Assembly: GCF_051106095.1 (NCBI RefSeq)
Contig: NC_135785.1
Location: 220,405,045 to 220,469,044 of the forward strand
Length of the DNA stretch: 64,000 nucleotides
Origin: Pogona vitticeps
Lineage: Eukaryota > Chordata > Lepidosauria > Squamata > Agamidae
Direction: 5' to 3'
Shown: piece by piece, positions 35,501 to 48,884 of the stretch
Numbering within the stretch: the first letter of the stretch is position 1
Layout: each line of letters starts with the position of its first letter
Translations under genes and position numbers: made by a program
The notes under the pieces: generated by a model
Databases searched by the model: none
What the model saw: the letters and a program-made list of their open reading frames with translations, nothing else
Told to the model about the DNA's origin: nothing

Positions 35501-38500
35501 TTTGGTCATTCCCGACAAGAGAGGAACAGAAACGGGTAAGGGACAGAAAATAGGAGACACAGAATAAGGCTCCCTGCAACAAATCAGTTGGGAGCTAGAA
35601 GTCTTCTCTTCTCTCCCCGTTATCTGCCGGTCTTCCACCTCATGCAAAACTCAGCTTGTGAATAGGCAGAGTTCTGAATGGGAAATACCACTCTGTTAGG
35701 GGGAAACAAAGAAAGCATTGCTTTTCCCTGGTTAATCTCTTCCCTGCTGGTTTACTTATGAATCTTAAGCAAGGGAAAAATAACTATTAGCTAGCTTTAC
35801 TCGTCATATAAAGCCCAGATTGAAAAAAAGAGTAAAGCTTCTTATGTTTTAACTTCTCTCCTCCCCTGACATCAGAATTCTAAGACTAAAGGAGTTTCTA
35901 AATCACATGGCTGTCCACAGAAGCTATCTAGGAACACCAGAGTTCATCACTAGACAACCTTAATATTAAAGAACAAATGGATTGACTGAGAGAGTCTTAT
36001 TAAAAGAAACCAATTATATTTAAAAAGCATCTGGGTAGAATTTTAAAAGAAAGAAGAAGTGAAGCTCAAAGGGAAGAAAAGGCATGTGAATCAATTTTTT
36101 CAGGAGTTCAAGGATATTTGTAGTTGCGAAAAGAGAACCTCTCATTTAATCTTTTCACAATGTGCACACAGACGCATACAAAAGCATTAAGTTGTTGTCA
36201 TGTACAGTCAAGTAGTTTCCAAATTATGCTGACTCTAATACTTCAAGTCAAGAGATGTGAGACGTTGAAGGAATAATTTATTGCAGCCACTTCCCAGTAA
36301 GTTTCCATGGCTGAGTGGGAATTTGAACCCTGGTCTCATAAGTCCTAGTCCAACACTCAATCCACTATACCACACTGGCTATTTAATATAAAACTAAAAT
36401 AACATGCATTAATGAAGAAACCCCATACTTATTATTCATTTATCATTCCGTTACTGAAATCTGTGTAATAAGTCAGGCCCATTGAATAAATGGAACTTAC
36501 AAAGGAGCTGATTCACCAAATTCCCACTGATTCAATGGACATTCGCTAGTTGTGACTTAAATATGCTAAGCATCAGGATTTCAACCACTAAGAATATTTC
36601 TGTGAATATAGTTATTAGGGAAGACACCTGTTTAATTCAAACTTCTAGATTAAATATGCAAACTATAAAACAACATTAGCAGGATACCATGTCAATTAGG
36701 ATGTGAAATATGTTCTGTGTATTTTGTATAGATTCACCAATACTCAAAATAGAATAATTTTAATATTATACAAGCAAGAGGTGTTGATGATTGCAAGAGT
36801 AACTGGTGAAAGTACTAATTATGAGGAGGATGCTCTGGCTTTCCTGAGAGGGCCATCTGCAATGGTCCTGTGCCAGTGCCCCCTCCCTGGACTTCAGGAA
36901 GACCTTGGCAACAGGGCAGTCTGAAAGCATGGTCTCAGGTGGAAGGAGGAAGATTCCAATGAGCCACCCCTGTGGAGTGGGACAGAGGCCAATCCTGCTT
37001 CACAGGAACTACGCTTAAAGGAGCTGGAAAGGAAAGGGGGAAATTACTCAGACTGATTCAGATAATGCATTTGCTCCCCTAAATATACTCAATGGTACAC
37101 TAATGATACCAATAAATTTAGTGCTAATCCACTAACAGGCAAATTAACAAAAAACAAACATCCAATACAGATCTTTCTCTAAAGGAGTTCCTCAGTTTTT
37201 AAAAGCTGTTTTGAAAACAGGCATTTCAAAAGTAAATTAGCAGTGGGTGATCCTCTGCTGAAAAAGAATCGGAACAGAAGCTTTCAATTATAGCACCAAT
37301 CTACTAAAATAAGAAAAAATATACAGCACAGGGTATCATTTTAAAAGTGTTGCTTCAAGGTTTCTGAAAGTTTTTTAAACCATTCTTTTAAAAGAAAGTG
37401 ATTTGTTCAAGAAAAGAAATTTGGGGATCTTTTTTAATTCCTAAAAATGTGGCTTAAAACTCTGGTAGGACCATGCTCATTCAGGACGAACCAGCACAAA
37501 CAGGTGAGGAAGAAATGCTGCATTTGGATGAGTCACCTTCTTTCAATAAAAATCAGAGCAATAATGGAGTTATTTAGATATATATTTCCCAAAGGCTAGT
37601 TTCCTGTCTTATAATAAAATATTGTAGATAAAACATCATACAAGATATAGTCTTAGCAGCACAAAAATATAAAATGAGATTTTGCTTTTACTTTCCCCCT
37701 TTTTGATCAAATATAAATACCTACTCTTAGCCCCATTTTAGAAGAAACCTGTTGGTAGTTTCCCAACTATAAACACAGTTTGTACTTAAAACACTAGCAT
37801 AAGTATTTGATTCGTGTTTTCTACTTTTCTTTTTCTTCCTGCAATGGGAAGCAAACTTGGCACTGATTTGTTGAAAATAAACACTGACTCATTGCTAAGG
37901 AAAAAGATTTCCAATTCAAGGAAACAGCATTGTTCTTCATGAAATTCTGATCTCTTTTCATTTCAAAACAAGCTTATATTTTGGGTGTACGCTAGATAGG
38001 CTCAGTATGTGCAAATGAATAATCTCTCTTTAGCGCAGGCCACAATTCACTCCAGATGAGACCTTTAATCTCCTTTCTAACATCTGCTTAAAAGTTAACT
38101 TTTGAGAGTCTTCTGGCACCTTTGAGATTAACAAGTTTTATCCGTCATGAACTTCTTCAGAAAATGCTCAAGCCCCAGCTTTATATTCATATTACTGAAT
38201 ATAATGGGACTGCAAGATAATAGAATGAGATATAGAAAATTACAATTGTCTGTATTATTACAGTGTTGTGCATGGCTTAGATTATTTTTCAAACAGCAAT
38301 TTGCTATAGAGTATGAATCAAAACAGGAGAATTCTGTCTTCAGCTAAACCAGGCATACTCGTCAAAGCAGAAAATCTTGCTTTAACACCTCAAAAATAAT
38401 TGCCTTGTGTAACTAAACTTAATATTACCAGGATGTTTATGCTAACCAGTCTTTAGTTTATGACCAGAGTTGATACTACAGTTATTATAGTTTCATCCTG

Positions 38501-40779
38501 CCACACCTGGGGTACTAGAACCAGTGTGCATGTAAATCAGTGGCAAGCATATTGTACTCATATTATATATCTGAAAACATAGGCTGTTTCCAAAAGCTTA
38601 TGCTAAATGAAACTTGTAAGTCCTAAAGGTGTCACAAGATGCTTTGGTTTTTCTTCACAGCTACTTCTTGGACATTTTTGAAAAACAGAGTTCCACAGAC
38701 TTCCCTATGGAGGCATAAACACTTGTCAGGAGAAATAATAAGTACCTGTTTGACACTTTCTACACGGAAGTACAGCAATAAGCTATCTTTCTCCATAGTA
38801 TGTCCCAATCAACAGTTATATGCTTGCCTCCTGTTTTAACTGATGGGGGGGGAGCACTAGTAATGAATTAGTAGAGAAATACAATGATCAAAATCTTGTT
38901 GCTTAGCGTAAATTGCACTACAGTAGGCCCATTAAATCAATAAGGATAAAATCCATTTATTCAAAAGAGTCTACTCTAACAACTACTTACTAGTAAGTTG
39001 CAATTAGAGTAGGCCCATTTGAATCAATTAAACGTACAAAGGGGTTGACTAGCTAAATCTCCATTGATTCAGTGGACTTATTCTAGTGTGATTTATTATA
39101 CTGTACTAAGCAACAGGATTTTGGCCAGTGTTGCAGATTTTTTACATTGAGGTGACCCTTCTTAGGGACTTCAATGACAGTACAGACTAACGGATCTTGT
39201 CCTGACAAGACAAATGTAAAGGCTATAAGCCAAACCCTCTGTTTGTACTGTCTCAGTTGCACTCAAAATAGCAGAAACAACATTTTCTTAACTCAGGAGG
39301 GATCAACAGTTAAACATTTGTGATGTTTTCCCTCTCTTTATAGCAACAAATGCTATTATACTGTTTTCAGCGAAATTTAAACAATGTTGTATAAAACACT
39401 CCCAACTTACTAACCAATTATTTGGTAACAAATATAATCTAAAATTGGCCCAAGAAATACAGTTTTCCAGTTATTTAGCACAAATTGGCATGCTACAAAC
39501 TACAGTTTAACCTTCAATCACTCTGGCCTCAACCATTTGCTAGCTCCAGTTGTCAACCAACGTGAAGGCTTCTTATTGGTTGAGTGCTGACAGCTGAGAG
39601 AGAGAAGAAAAAGAAAAGGAAAGTGTATGATACTATAACTCCTTTTATAGCCACCTTCAGTCCATTGATTGAGAGAAATGCTAAATAAATAAAATCAAAA
39701 TACATACACACTATACAGAACATGAGAGATAATTGTGTAGGAAATTTACTGCATCAATATTGCACCTGTATGTACACATCAGTAAGGAAGAAAGTGGTAC
39801 AAGAAATTGTCCCAGAGTACAGTAAACTATTGACTGGAGTCCTGTTCAACGAAGTACACTATAATATTACTCCTGCATAAATGTGGCAGCAGTTCCATCC
39901 TGGCAACAAGGACTGTACAATTGATCACACAGTCCCCATTTCGACTGACTGCACCAGCAGAAGTGCTTTGTAAATAGCATTCCGCCTAGGCACAATTCCA
40001 GCTGAGTTACCACTGGCAGATCATCCAATTGCACCTACATAGCTAAGATTTCAGCCACTGTCTGACTTAAGATGTAATAAAACAGCATGATATCCATGCC
40101 TGCACTTAATCATCCTTTAACATTTTGTTTGGAAAGTCCTTTTCCTTGTACAGTATTCTGCTGAACATCCATTCAGCAGTCTCAATTTACCTTGCAGCAA
40201 TTTCCATAGAAACAGTGCTTTCTACGACATTTTTAGATGTGAGGCAATCCTCCACAAATAAATATCTCCAAATTGCTTCATTACATTCACTAAAGGGCAG
40301 CGAGTCACAAAAAGTACCATTTAATAATGCAGCAACTTTATATTATTCCACCAGTTTATTTAAGACGACTGTCAGGTGCCATAAAAGCTTTCCTCAGCTA
40401 GCGCTCTATTTCAGAATTTTTCTTTCCTCTCTTAGCACCTTCTCAACAAATTGCTACTGAAGCACTTAGTTACCGTGTCTCAACATACATTTGTTCCTGG
40501 CTGAATCTAGTCAATTTATATTCCACTGTATTTCTTCTTGATGATGCTCAAAACAATAGGCTCACTGTCTATGCGTGTTCATCACATCTACCTGGACATA
40601 TTTTTCTCTCAATGTTGTCAATGTGCTATCACATTGTTCCTGTAAGTACAGCTTACTGACTCAATGGCCCAGTGGTGGTGATTTCAGCCAACTGCAACTC
40701 ATAACCTCTGTTTTCCTGGCGGCTCTTGGGGAATTATATGTTGCTTTGGCAGGCACTTCTGTGGAAGCCTTTTTTTTAA
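35501..40779. other. Intergenic region upstream of ILDR2
   Basis: Apart from the SINE at 36,191-36,380 and a short repeat fragment at about 38,105-38,160 (cttctggcacctttgagatt), I see no gene and no nameable element. Open frames here are short and without domains. Confidence 0.45.
36191..36380 (-). mobile_element. tRNA-derived SINE, reverse orientation
   Basis: On the minus strand the head reads agccagtgtggtatagtgga, with box B ccagggttcaaattcc further on, then the tail with acttgactgtacatgacaac. This is the layout of the squamate tRNA-type SINE family. The copy is nearly full length but decayed. It is not a tRNA gene because the acceptor stem does not close. Confidence 0.75.
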
Positions 40780-41107
40780 CCTGTGGAATTAGGAAATGGC
40801 CAGTGTGCTAGACACAATTGTTCCTGGATGTCCGTCCCATGCAGAGCTAGACTAGCCCCCTGATTCACCAAGGAGCTGGCAGTGATGATTAGTGGGATGG
40901 AGACCAGAGCAACAATGACAGAAAACCTGAAGCAAATCTGATTGAACATGGGCTAGAGCTAATTGCAAGGCCCACTTCAGGGCAATATTGGTAGCAAATA
41001 AAACCATTTTTCTCAGTCAGCACTGTATCTGCTCAGAGTCATCAAGCAGAGCTGCTCTGGGTCGGCCTCTTATGCACTGTCCCTCACTGAAGAAAAATGT
41101 ATTTATT

Positions 41108-41139
<32 letters not shown>

Positions 41140-41790
41140 TTTATATGCCGCCCACTCTACCCAAAGGTCTCTGGGCGGCTTACAACAATTAAAATTGTAT
41201 GCCACTCAGTAGCCCATGAACAATTTGCATGGTATTTTGCAATAAAATTGCTTCTATCTATTCTAACATCTAACTCTAATTGAGGCAGTCCCATTGGATG
41301 TTACTTTGGCTCCTGCTTGCCAAGTAATAATGGATATATTTCTACTTGTATAGGCCTGAAAATGAGGACAGAAACCTTGGAGATGTAAAAGTCATCATCT
41401 GCATATTGGATTTCCGCCCCTCCTAGCTCACAAAAGCAGTCAGGAGTGATGAATGTTTCTCTTCAAGAAGGCAAGACTCTGAACTACCTAAAAAACTATT
41501 ATTGAAAAAGCACTCACTGAACCCCTCCCCCACCCGGTTAACTACCAGTCCATCTCCAATATCCCATTCTTAGAAAGGGTGGCTGAATACACAGTGGCCT
41601 TTCAGTTCAAGAGATTTCTGGATGAAACAGATTTACATCCATTTCAGGCAGCTTTCAAGTTTGAGGTTTGGGACAGAAATAGTTTTGGTTGCCTTGACAG
41701 ATGCATAATATCAGGAACCAAAACAGGGAACTGTACTTCCCTGTGAGTTCTTCCAGACTTCTCTAAAGCATTTGATACCATTAATCACGA
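40780..41790 (+). mobile_element. L2-type LINE fragment, decayed
   Basis: The translation shows a PWFTEEL-like region near 40,860 and, from about 41,540, the reverse transcriptase phrases NIPFLERVAEY, RFLDETDLHPFQAAF and DFSKAFDTINHE in broken frames. A reverse-oriented L2-type tail sits at 41,101-41,215. The fragment stops abruptly at the GC-rich foldback at 41,791. Confidence 0.65.
41101..41215 (-). mobile_element. LINE 3' tail with (TTTA)n
   Basis: TTTA repeats are followed by tttatatgccgcccactcta and tctctgggcggcttacaaca, the same terminus as at 2,580 but less decayed. Its orientation is opposite to that of the surrounding L2 fragment, so it is a later nested insertion. Confidence 0.65.
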
Positions 41791-42236
41791 GATGCCTCCC
41801 ATGGCGGTGGGGAAGGCATCCGAAGGTCCCCCTTGCTGCCGATCGTGCCTCCTGAGAAGCTCCAAAGGCATGATTAGTAGCGAGGGGAACCTCTGGATGC
41901 CTTCCAGGGCTTCTCCGCCGCCATGGGAGGCATCTCAGAAGTCCCCCGCCGCCGCCAATTGTGCCGCCGAAGCACCATCAGCAACTGGGGGGACCTCCAA
42001 AATGCCTTCCATGGCGGCGGAGAAGCCCTGGAAGGCATCCAGAGGCACGATCGGCGGCCTACGGACTGGAAAGGGGAGGCGGGGAAAGCGGCAAATTTGA
42101 ATTTGGCGCTTTCCCCGCCTCCCCTTTCCGGTCCATAGGTCGATTCTCCGGCCGCAAGTCGATTGGAAATTTTGCAGCCAAAGTCCGTACCTTGACAAGT
42201 ATGCACATTGAGCTGTGCGTACATCAAGAGTCCACT
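41791..42236. mobile_element. GC-rich foldback with one Tigger-like end
   Basis: The right end (complement of cagtggactcttgatgtacg, then TA) matches the terminal repeat of the element at 16,831. No left end is visible; the copy seems truncated where it meets the L2 fragment. The interior has two large inverted repeats. Arms of about 42 bp (41,890-41,931 and 42,003-42,044) differ at one or two places. Near-perfect arms of about 36 bp (42,060-42,095 and 42,099-42,135) have almost no loop. Open frames here are compositional. Confidence 0.7.
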
Positions 42237-42239
42237 GTA

Positions 42240-43163
42240 ATATAAACAGAAAAAGAAATGGTGGAAGAAGAAAGCAAGACATTGATTTAGATGGAGCACA
42301 ACACCTGTGCTTAGATGACAGCATCCAAATCTGCATACATGGTGATATCCGACCTCTGATACAACATAAACTAAAATATGCTGTTGCACAAAATACATAT
42401 TGTTTGCACACACAAAAATGAAGAAATAAAATCAAACAAATTACTCTGAGGATTCCAAAACTAAGAAGGTTGCTCAAGTACTGTCTGAGCTGCTTCTGTT
42501 CTGCCAGCTAAAGACAGGTAGACACTCGTGTGCTGCTGCTAGGCCCAATCAAGGAACAGAGTAAAAGGATTGTGAAAGAAAAATGTTCACTCCTAGCTAC
42601 AGATTGTATAGAGAAACTATATAAAACTCTGAGGATCTTAATAGAAAAGCCATTGTTGATCCCACCAGTGTTTTATTCCTCTAGCACAAGTTGCTCCACC
42701 ATACTAACAGTTCATCAAGTTTTGTCATGAAGAAACAGCATACACAGATTCTGCAAAGATACTTACAGTTGAAACATGTTTCTTCATGGTAGAGCTCTTC
42801 ATAGACTTTAATGCACTGGACAAACTTTCAGTTTAAATCAACTGTATGTCGAGGCACTTTGTTAAGTATGTTCAACGTTTATTTGGAAGTAGAAACTTGG
42901 GGGTGTGTGTGGAGACATCCCTCTGCCATTTTGAACACAATTCTACACAGAGAGGGATGGTTTAGTGATGTTGCTGTAAAAAGCTAGTCAGTCAGCATGT
43001 CTTCAGTTAAAAAGAGGAAAAACCTGAGCTGAGTTTCATAAGGAAAGTTGTATTTCTGACTAAATAGGGAATAAACATAAAGCTACAGAAGAAAGCCTCT
43101 TTCCTCTCTATAATGAATAGTCAGTTTGAGGAAAGTCAATTTAAGGTGTCAGGGAGCCAAATA
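42240..43163. other. Intergenic, no recognised feature
   Basis: I see no gene or nameable repeat between the foldback and the retrovirus. Confidence 0.4.
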
Positions 43164-43167
43164 ACTC

Positions 43168-43782
43168 TGTGAGCTGATAATATTGATTATAGAACGCTTC
43201 ACAAAGACCCCAGACACCAATTCTTCTAAAAATTAACAGAAAATGAATTTCTTCGTGTAAGTTGGGAACTTGCTTATCTTGAACACCTGTTCCTACAGAA
43301 ACCACAGAATATCCTGTTATTCTCTATATGTCTGGAGCACCGAGCAACGGTTTGCAGCCCAGATGGCTGAGTTTGTGGTTAATATCGGCCAAACCATAGA
43401 TATCCTGTGTATTTTGTTTCCTCTTGAAAAGTAACGGTTTGCAATCAAAATTAGAATAACCCAGGGCGGGGGAACCGCTCAAGAGTAATACTTAGAAAAA
43501 CCAGCCCCTCTTGAACTCCTATAGGTAGAAGACTCTGTAGTCAAACCCCCTTACCTAATTGTCTGCCAATAGATATTTTTTTGTAACCTTATTTCCTTGT
43601 GGTTAGAAGTAATAAAAGTTCTTTGCATTGTTTGATCGGGGTCCCTCGTGCCTGGGGGACCCGAATGGCCATTCGAAAATAAACAGCGCTTGTTCTCTCT
43701 TGAGTCTGTGTATGGTCAAATCTCATGCTTGCTGGTACAAGAGTGTTTTAACACTTCCAGATTTCTTTATGTCTGGCTGACA
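43168..43782 (+). repeat. 5' LTR of the class I endogenous retrovirus
   Basis: The 615-bp LTR begins TGTGAGC and ends CTGACA. A polyadenylation-type aataaa lies at about 43,611. By eye I find no difference from the 3' LTR. Confidence 0.93.
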
Positions 43783-46700
43783 GAATGGTGGAGAATGCGG
43801 GCAGCACTTAAATTGGCTTAAGGAGGTGATTTCAAAAACCATTTTCTATCACCTCTCTGAGAATTGACTGAATGAGATTCTTAAGTTGTGGCTGATCAGG
43901 GGAGAGACAAGGGAGTTGCAGACCTCCTGCCGGCATCGTTCCTTTTTGAACGTGGAGGTCTCCTGCCGTGTCTGGTCTGCCAAACAGCCTGGCTCAGGAT
44001 CTCCTTCCCAGACTCAACAGACATCCCACCTGCCTGAGGGACCATCGGATCGTCAAAGGTGGTGGTGGTTTTGGTGAGTATTCTGAGGCCTGAAAAGATC
44101 TTGTTTTGGCGGCTTGAATGTGAGACTGTGTGTTCCACAACTGTACCCGGGGTGGCCCAGGGTTCCTCTGTCTTGGTATTGGGAAGGGCGACAGCTAGGC
44201 TACCCGCAGCGTGAGTGTGTGATTGTGGTGTGATAGTCGCATTTGGAATTCATTAGAGTAAGGACAATAGAGAAAGTCCAGCCAGGGAAATGAGTATTCT
44301 TCCCGCAGGGCCTCTAATGACGGTACAGATTCCCTTGGAAATAGCCTTGAAACATTGGGATGTGTTAGGTAAAGGGAGGAAAAAGAAGGAATTGGTATGG
44401 ATGTGCCAAACAACGTGGCCATTAGACAGGTTCCAGGGCATGGCCAACCGGTTGCCAGAGGGAACCTTTGATGAGCTGATCATTAGTAACTATCTAGATT
44501 TTTTTTTCAGATACGTAGGTCCCAAAAAGGGACTATGATACATTTTACATGAAAATGATCTTAGATGTGGTTCAGCATGTAAAGGGGGCAGGCTCTCCTG
44601 AAGAGAGAGAAGGAGGTTCAGGTAATGGGGATGGAAAGGTACAGGTCCCAGATTTTGTAGGATTAGTTGCCAAAGAAGCAGTCCCCAAGTCAAAAGTTCT
44701 CCTAGCCACACTAGGACCAAGTTTGCTGTCCTCATATCCAGATGTAATACAGGAGAAAATGCCCCTGTACCCCAAGGAGCCTATTCGGATAAAGAACAGT
44801 GTCGGGATTTGGCTGTGGTTCTCTTGAATTTCTTAGCTGAAAGGGACTATCGGGTCTCAAAGAAAAAGGCACAGATTGTGGAAAGAAAGGTCCTTTCTAG
44901 GATTAGTGGGCTTTTGCTGCCTCTGGATCTCGGAGTATGGGACATACATCCAACCCCTGTAGAATATTGCAAGCAGCAGAAGCCCGGGCTCCCACTCTGC
45001 CTAGCCAGAAAGAAGTGACAGCTGGAGTAAGAAAGCTGAAAGCATGCCTTACAGAGCCCCCAGAGCTCTGGCTTTCAGAAATTGGAGGATCCTATTGATT
45101 CTACATATGAAAAACAGGGTGTGGTGCTTGGCATCTTAGTCCTCCTCAAATCAGCAGGACCAGGAGTGGTGGGATATCTCAGCAAGCAGCTTGATGGCAC
45201 AGCCAGGGGATGGTCAGCGTTCCTATGAATTGTAGCTGCTGTATTCATCCTGGTCACCAAGTAATTAAAGTTGACTATTGAAGGCAAGTTGGAAGTTGTG
45301 TCACACCACGCCATCCGAAATTTGCTAGAATCTCATGGCCATGTATGGATCACCTCAGGGAGGCTGCTCAAAATCCAAGCTTTCCTGCTAGAAACAGGAA
45401 AGGTCTCCTTGAATGGGGCAGAGAGGTGGAACCCAGCCACCTACCTACAAGCACATAGACTCTGTGAGAAAGCCATTGTCTGAACCCCAGAGGATTGTCT
45501 TGGAGCAGTGGATCTGCAGACCAAAGCACAGCCTGACCTCAGAGACGAGGAGTTAGATTTCAGTGACTATGTCTGGTTCTCTGATGGCAACAGCTTTGTG
45601 GAAGATGGGATAAGGAAGACAGGTTGGGCGGTGGTTGACAAAAGGGGGGAGGTGATGCTGTCAGGAGCTCTCCCAGCACAAGCAGCAGAGCTATGTCAGG
45701 GCCCTAGAGGCTGACGAAGGAAGAGCTCTGACCCCCTATACAGACAGCAAATACCTCTGGAGTATTTTGCATACCTATGATCAGCTGTGGAAGGAGAGAG
45801 AGGTCTCCTCACCGCTGCAGGAACCCCGGTCAAACACGGCAACCTCATGCAATGCCTCCTAGATGCTGTTTGTTATCCTAGTCATTTAGTTGATACACAC
45901 TGTAAAGAACACCAGAATAGGGACTCTACCATAGCACTTGGAAACCATGCTGCTGATGTGGAAGCAAGGCAAGCAGCAGCTGGAGAGAAGGTAGAATCTC
46001 TGGTCCTGTTTGTAGGCCTGGACCTCCCAGAATTCCCTTCGTATAGCGAGGAAGAGCAACAGTGGACACAGGAGGGACACCTGATCCATCAAGATCAGTG
46101 GTGGGCAGACAGCAATGCCTGATTGCTGGCCCCCAAAGCGATGATCCCCTCCTTGGTCAGGAAACAGCATGAACAACAGCGCTTAGGGGAGGACAACTTG
46201 ACAGTACAATAGAAAAAGTATTTTCTCACCCAGGCACCAGTATGGCCCATCTTAAAAGGAACTGTAACATCATGTTTGAAATGCCAGAGAAATAATGCAG
46301 CACAAGGGTCAACCCAGAAAATGTCATCAGTCCTTGGAATTCAGTAGAAGATTCATACATGGTATTGACCACAAACCTCAGAAATTGTTGAATGAATTAA
46401 TGGGCGGCTTAAGACAGCAGTGGAAAAAAAAAATTATTCAGGATAGCAACATTAAGTGGCCACAGGCCCTTTCCTATGGCCCTTACTAGTGTCAGGACCT
46501 GTCCCCAGGGAAAGCTTAAGTTGTCGCCTTTTGAGAGAGTCTAGGGGAGAGCCTGGCCCCTCACAGATTTGGAACAAACTGTAGATGCAAATGTGATAAG
46601 TGATGCAGTGATCCAAAATTGTGTGCAGTTTCTCTCGCGTTTTTTTTTTTTTTTTTTTTTTTGTCTTCTCTTCACTCAGCAGGGCTGACACTTTAATGTG

Positions 46701-48884
46701 GGTGGGCCCATGCATGAGATCCAGCCAGGGGACTACGTAGTGGTCAAGGTTTGGAACCACGCCCGTTGGAGCCCAAATGGTCGGACCCAGCGGTAGTCCT
46801 ACTCACTTCTGATACAGCACTGAAGGTGGAGGGATTAAGGTCATGGATCCATCACACCCAAGTGAAGAAGGTGACAACTCCGGACACCTGGAACGTCCGT
46901 AGAGTTCCGGAACAAGGACGGAGACCCAGAGGAAGGACTAAAGCTTCTGTTCAGTAAAGACTCTTGACTTTTGGGAGGTGGATTCTGCATTGTCATTGTA
47001 TTAGGTGTTCTTGTTGCTCTGTTTTTCTTCTGTTGTTGGGTACAGCAATTCAAATGGTGTTGGGAACAGGAAATCCCTGATGTCAAGTGAACCAGTCCCA
47101 CCTGTAGGAACTTTTCTGTTGCCAGAGCCTCGATTGCCAGGTGACCCTAAACCTGTGAGGTCTGTTTCTGTAGTCATTGTGTTCCTGATACGCTCCAGGT
47201 ACCACCACCTGATTCGAGGTGGTGTGTAAGTTCACAATAGTCCTGATCTGGACACAGTAAGGGGGTACAGGTAGCTTGCATGGATACAAGTTGGGTCTAT
47301 ATTGGATGCCAAATTGCCCCAATCCTTTGGTGGGGTGGGAATAATCGTATTGTGGATGCATGATTGTTTCCCCTGCTACCGAGTACATGGATCTGGGTGT
47401 TGGGCTTGTACCTTTAAATCATCCAAAACCAAGGATGAGGGCTATGAGAGCGTGGATGATGGTCTTTCTCCTGGTGCTAAGAGTGAGCCAGTCTCAAGGG
47501 ATACCACTCAACCCAGGCTGCTTATGCAGGAGGTTCATGATAACAGGTTAAAAGACCCTTCTCAAGGCATTCGGGTTTGACAAGATTAAGCAGATTGAGT
47601 GGACAGCACCTATAAAAGGCTGCCCACGGCATGAAATTGTCCTAACTGCCAAGCAGCTGGCTGTGCAAATATGTCTAAACCCAGACCGGCCAATGGGAAA
47701 GAGGGTTATGGAACTGATGGGTCCCATGATGAAGAAGTTGAAGTCCCGGTCACCTCCTAGAGTATCCCTGAGTGGAGCTGAATTCCTGAGGGGAGCAGCG
47801 ACAGAAAAAGGAATAGTAAGGTCGGGCCTTGATACTACCAACGCCACCCAAATGGTGAAGGTGGAAGGCACTGCTACCCCAAAGCATCTCTCAGGCCCGG
47901 AATGGGGACTCTTAGAGGGGGACGATAACATTTGGCTGCGAGTGGCTGCCTTAGTGGGGGATCAGCAGGACTTCTGCCTGGAAGGCGGAATCGATACAGG
48001 TCACATGTCAACCAGCTGCCTGGTCCCAGTGTGTGTGTCCCCAGATACCCTGAACGCCACTGGAATCAAATAGCCAAAGTTGGGGCACCTATCAGGATAA
48101 AAAGACTAAGTATATGGTTGTTCTAGGAAATACAAGTGTAGGGGGAGGACAGCCCTGTGTCAATACTACATCATGCCAGAGGGACAAACATCACCATTGC
48201 ATCGCTCTAGGCCCAGTTGATGCAGGGGAACGCATGAATTGCAGCTCTATTATAAAAGTAAAATCCGTTAAGTATCATAGGCTTCTCCCGAGAGGTTGGT
48301 TCTTTACCTGTGGAGACAGATCCTATACATACATTCCTGGAAATGCAACTGGGGTTTGTTGTCTCAGTCGTTTAACGGCAATTATGCCCCCCTGGCCTAG
48401 TGGTCTGGATTCCAAATCCATCAACTGATTAACCTGTAATCTGGTCAAAACTATAAATCATACTTCGGTTGCCTTGTTGGAACCGAGCGGCCATTGACTT
48501 CCTCCTATTGAGACTTCATGTAGGATGTGAGGAAATTCAGGGATTTTGCTGCTTTAACGTGACAGATAATTCCAAAGCAATCTCCCGCCCCATTGACAAG
48601 TTGCATGAATTGGCTATTCATGTTACCTAGGACAAAGGTCTAGACTGGAGTTGGCTGACCAGCTGGATCCCTAACTTAGGGTGGTTGCAGACAGTATTGG
48701 TGGGAGTCACATTCCTGATCATTTGTGTGTTAGCTTCTTGCTGCTGTATTCAGTTATTGCCTCTATTCAGGAACTGCATTCCCAACAAAGTTTATAAGCC
48801 AACTGATAGATTGCACCATGAATCTATTGAACTTGCTCTCTGACAACCTAAGGGGTCTAGTGAAGCGTCCTAAAGGGGGGAAGC

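Noticed and set aside
41874-42477. Two minus-strand frames of about 180 codons
   Set aside because: They cross the GC-rich foldback and adjacent unrelated DNA; no domain.
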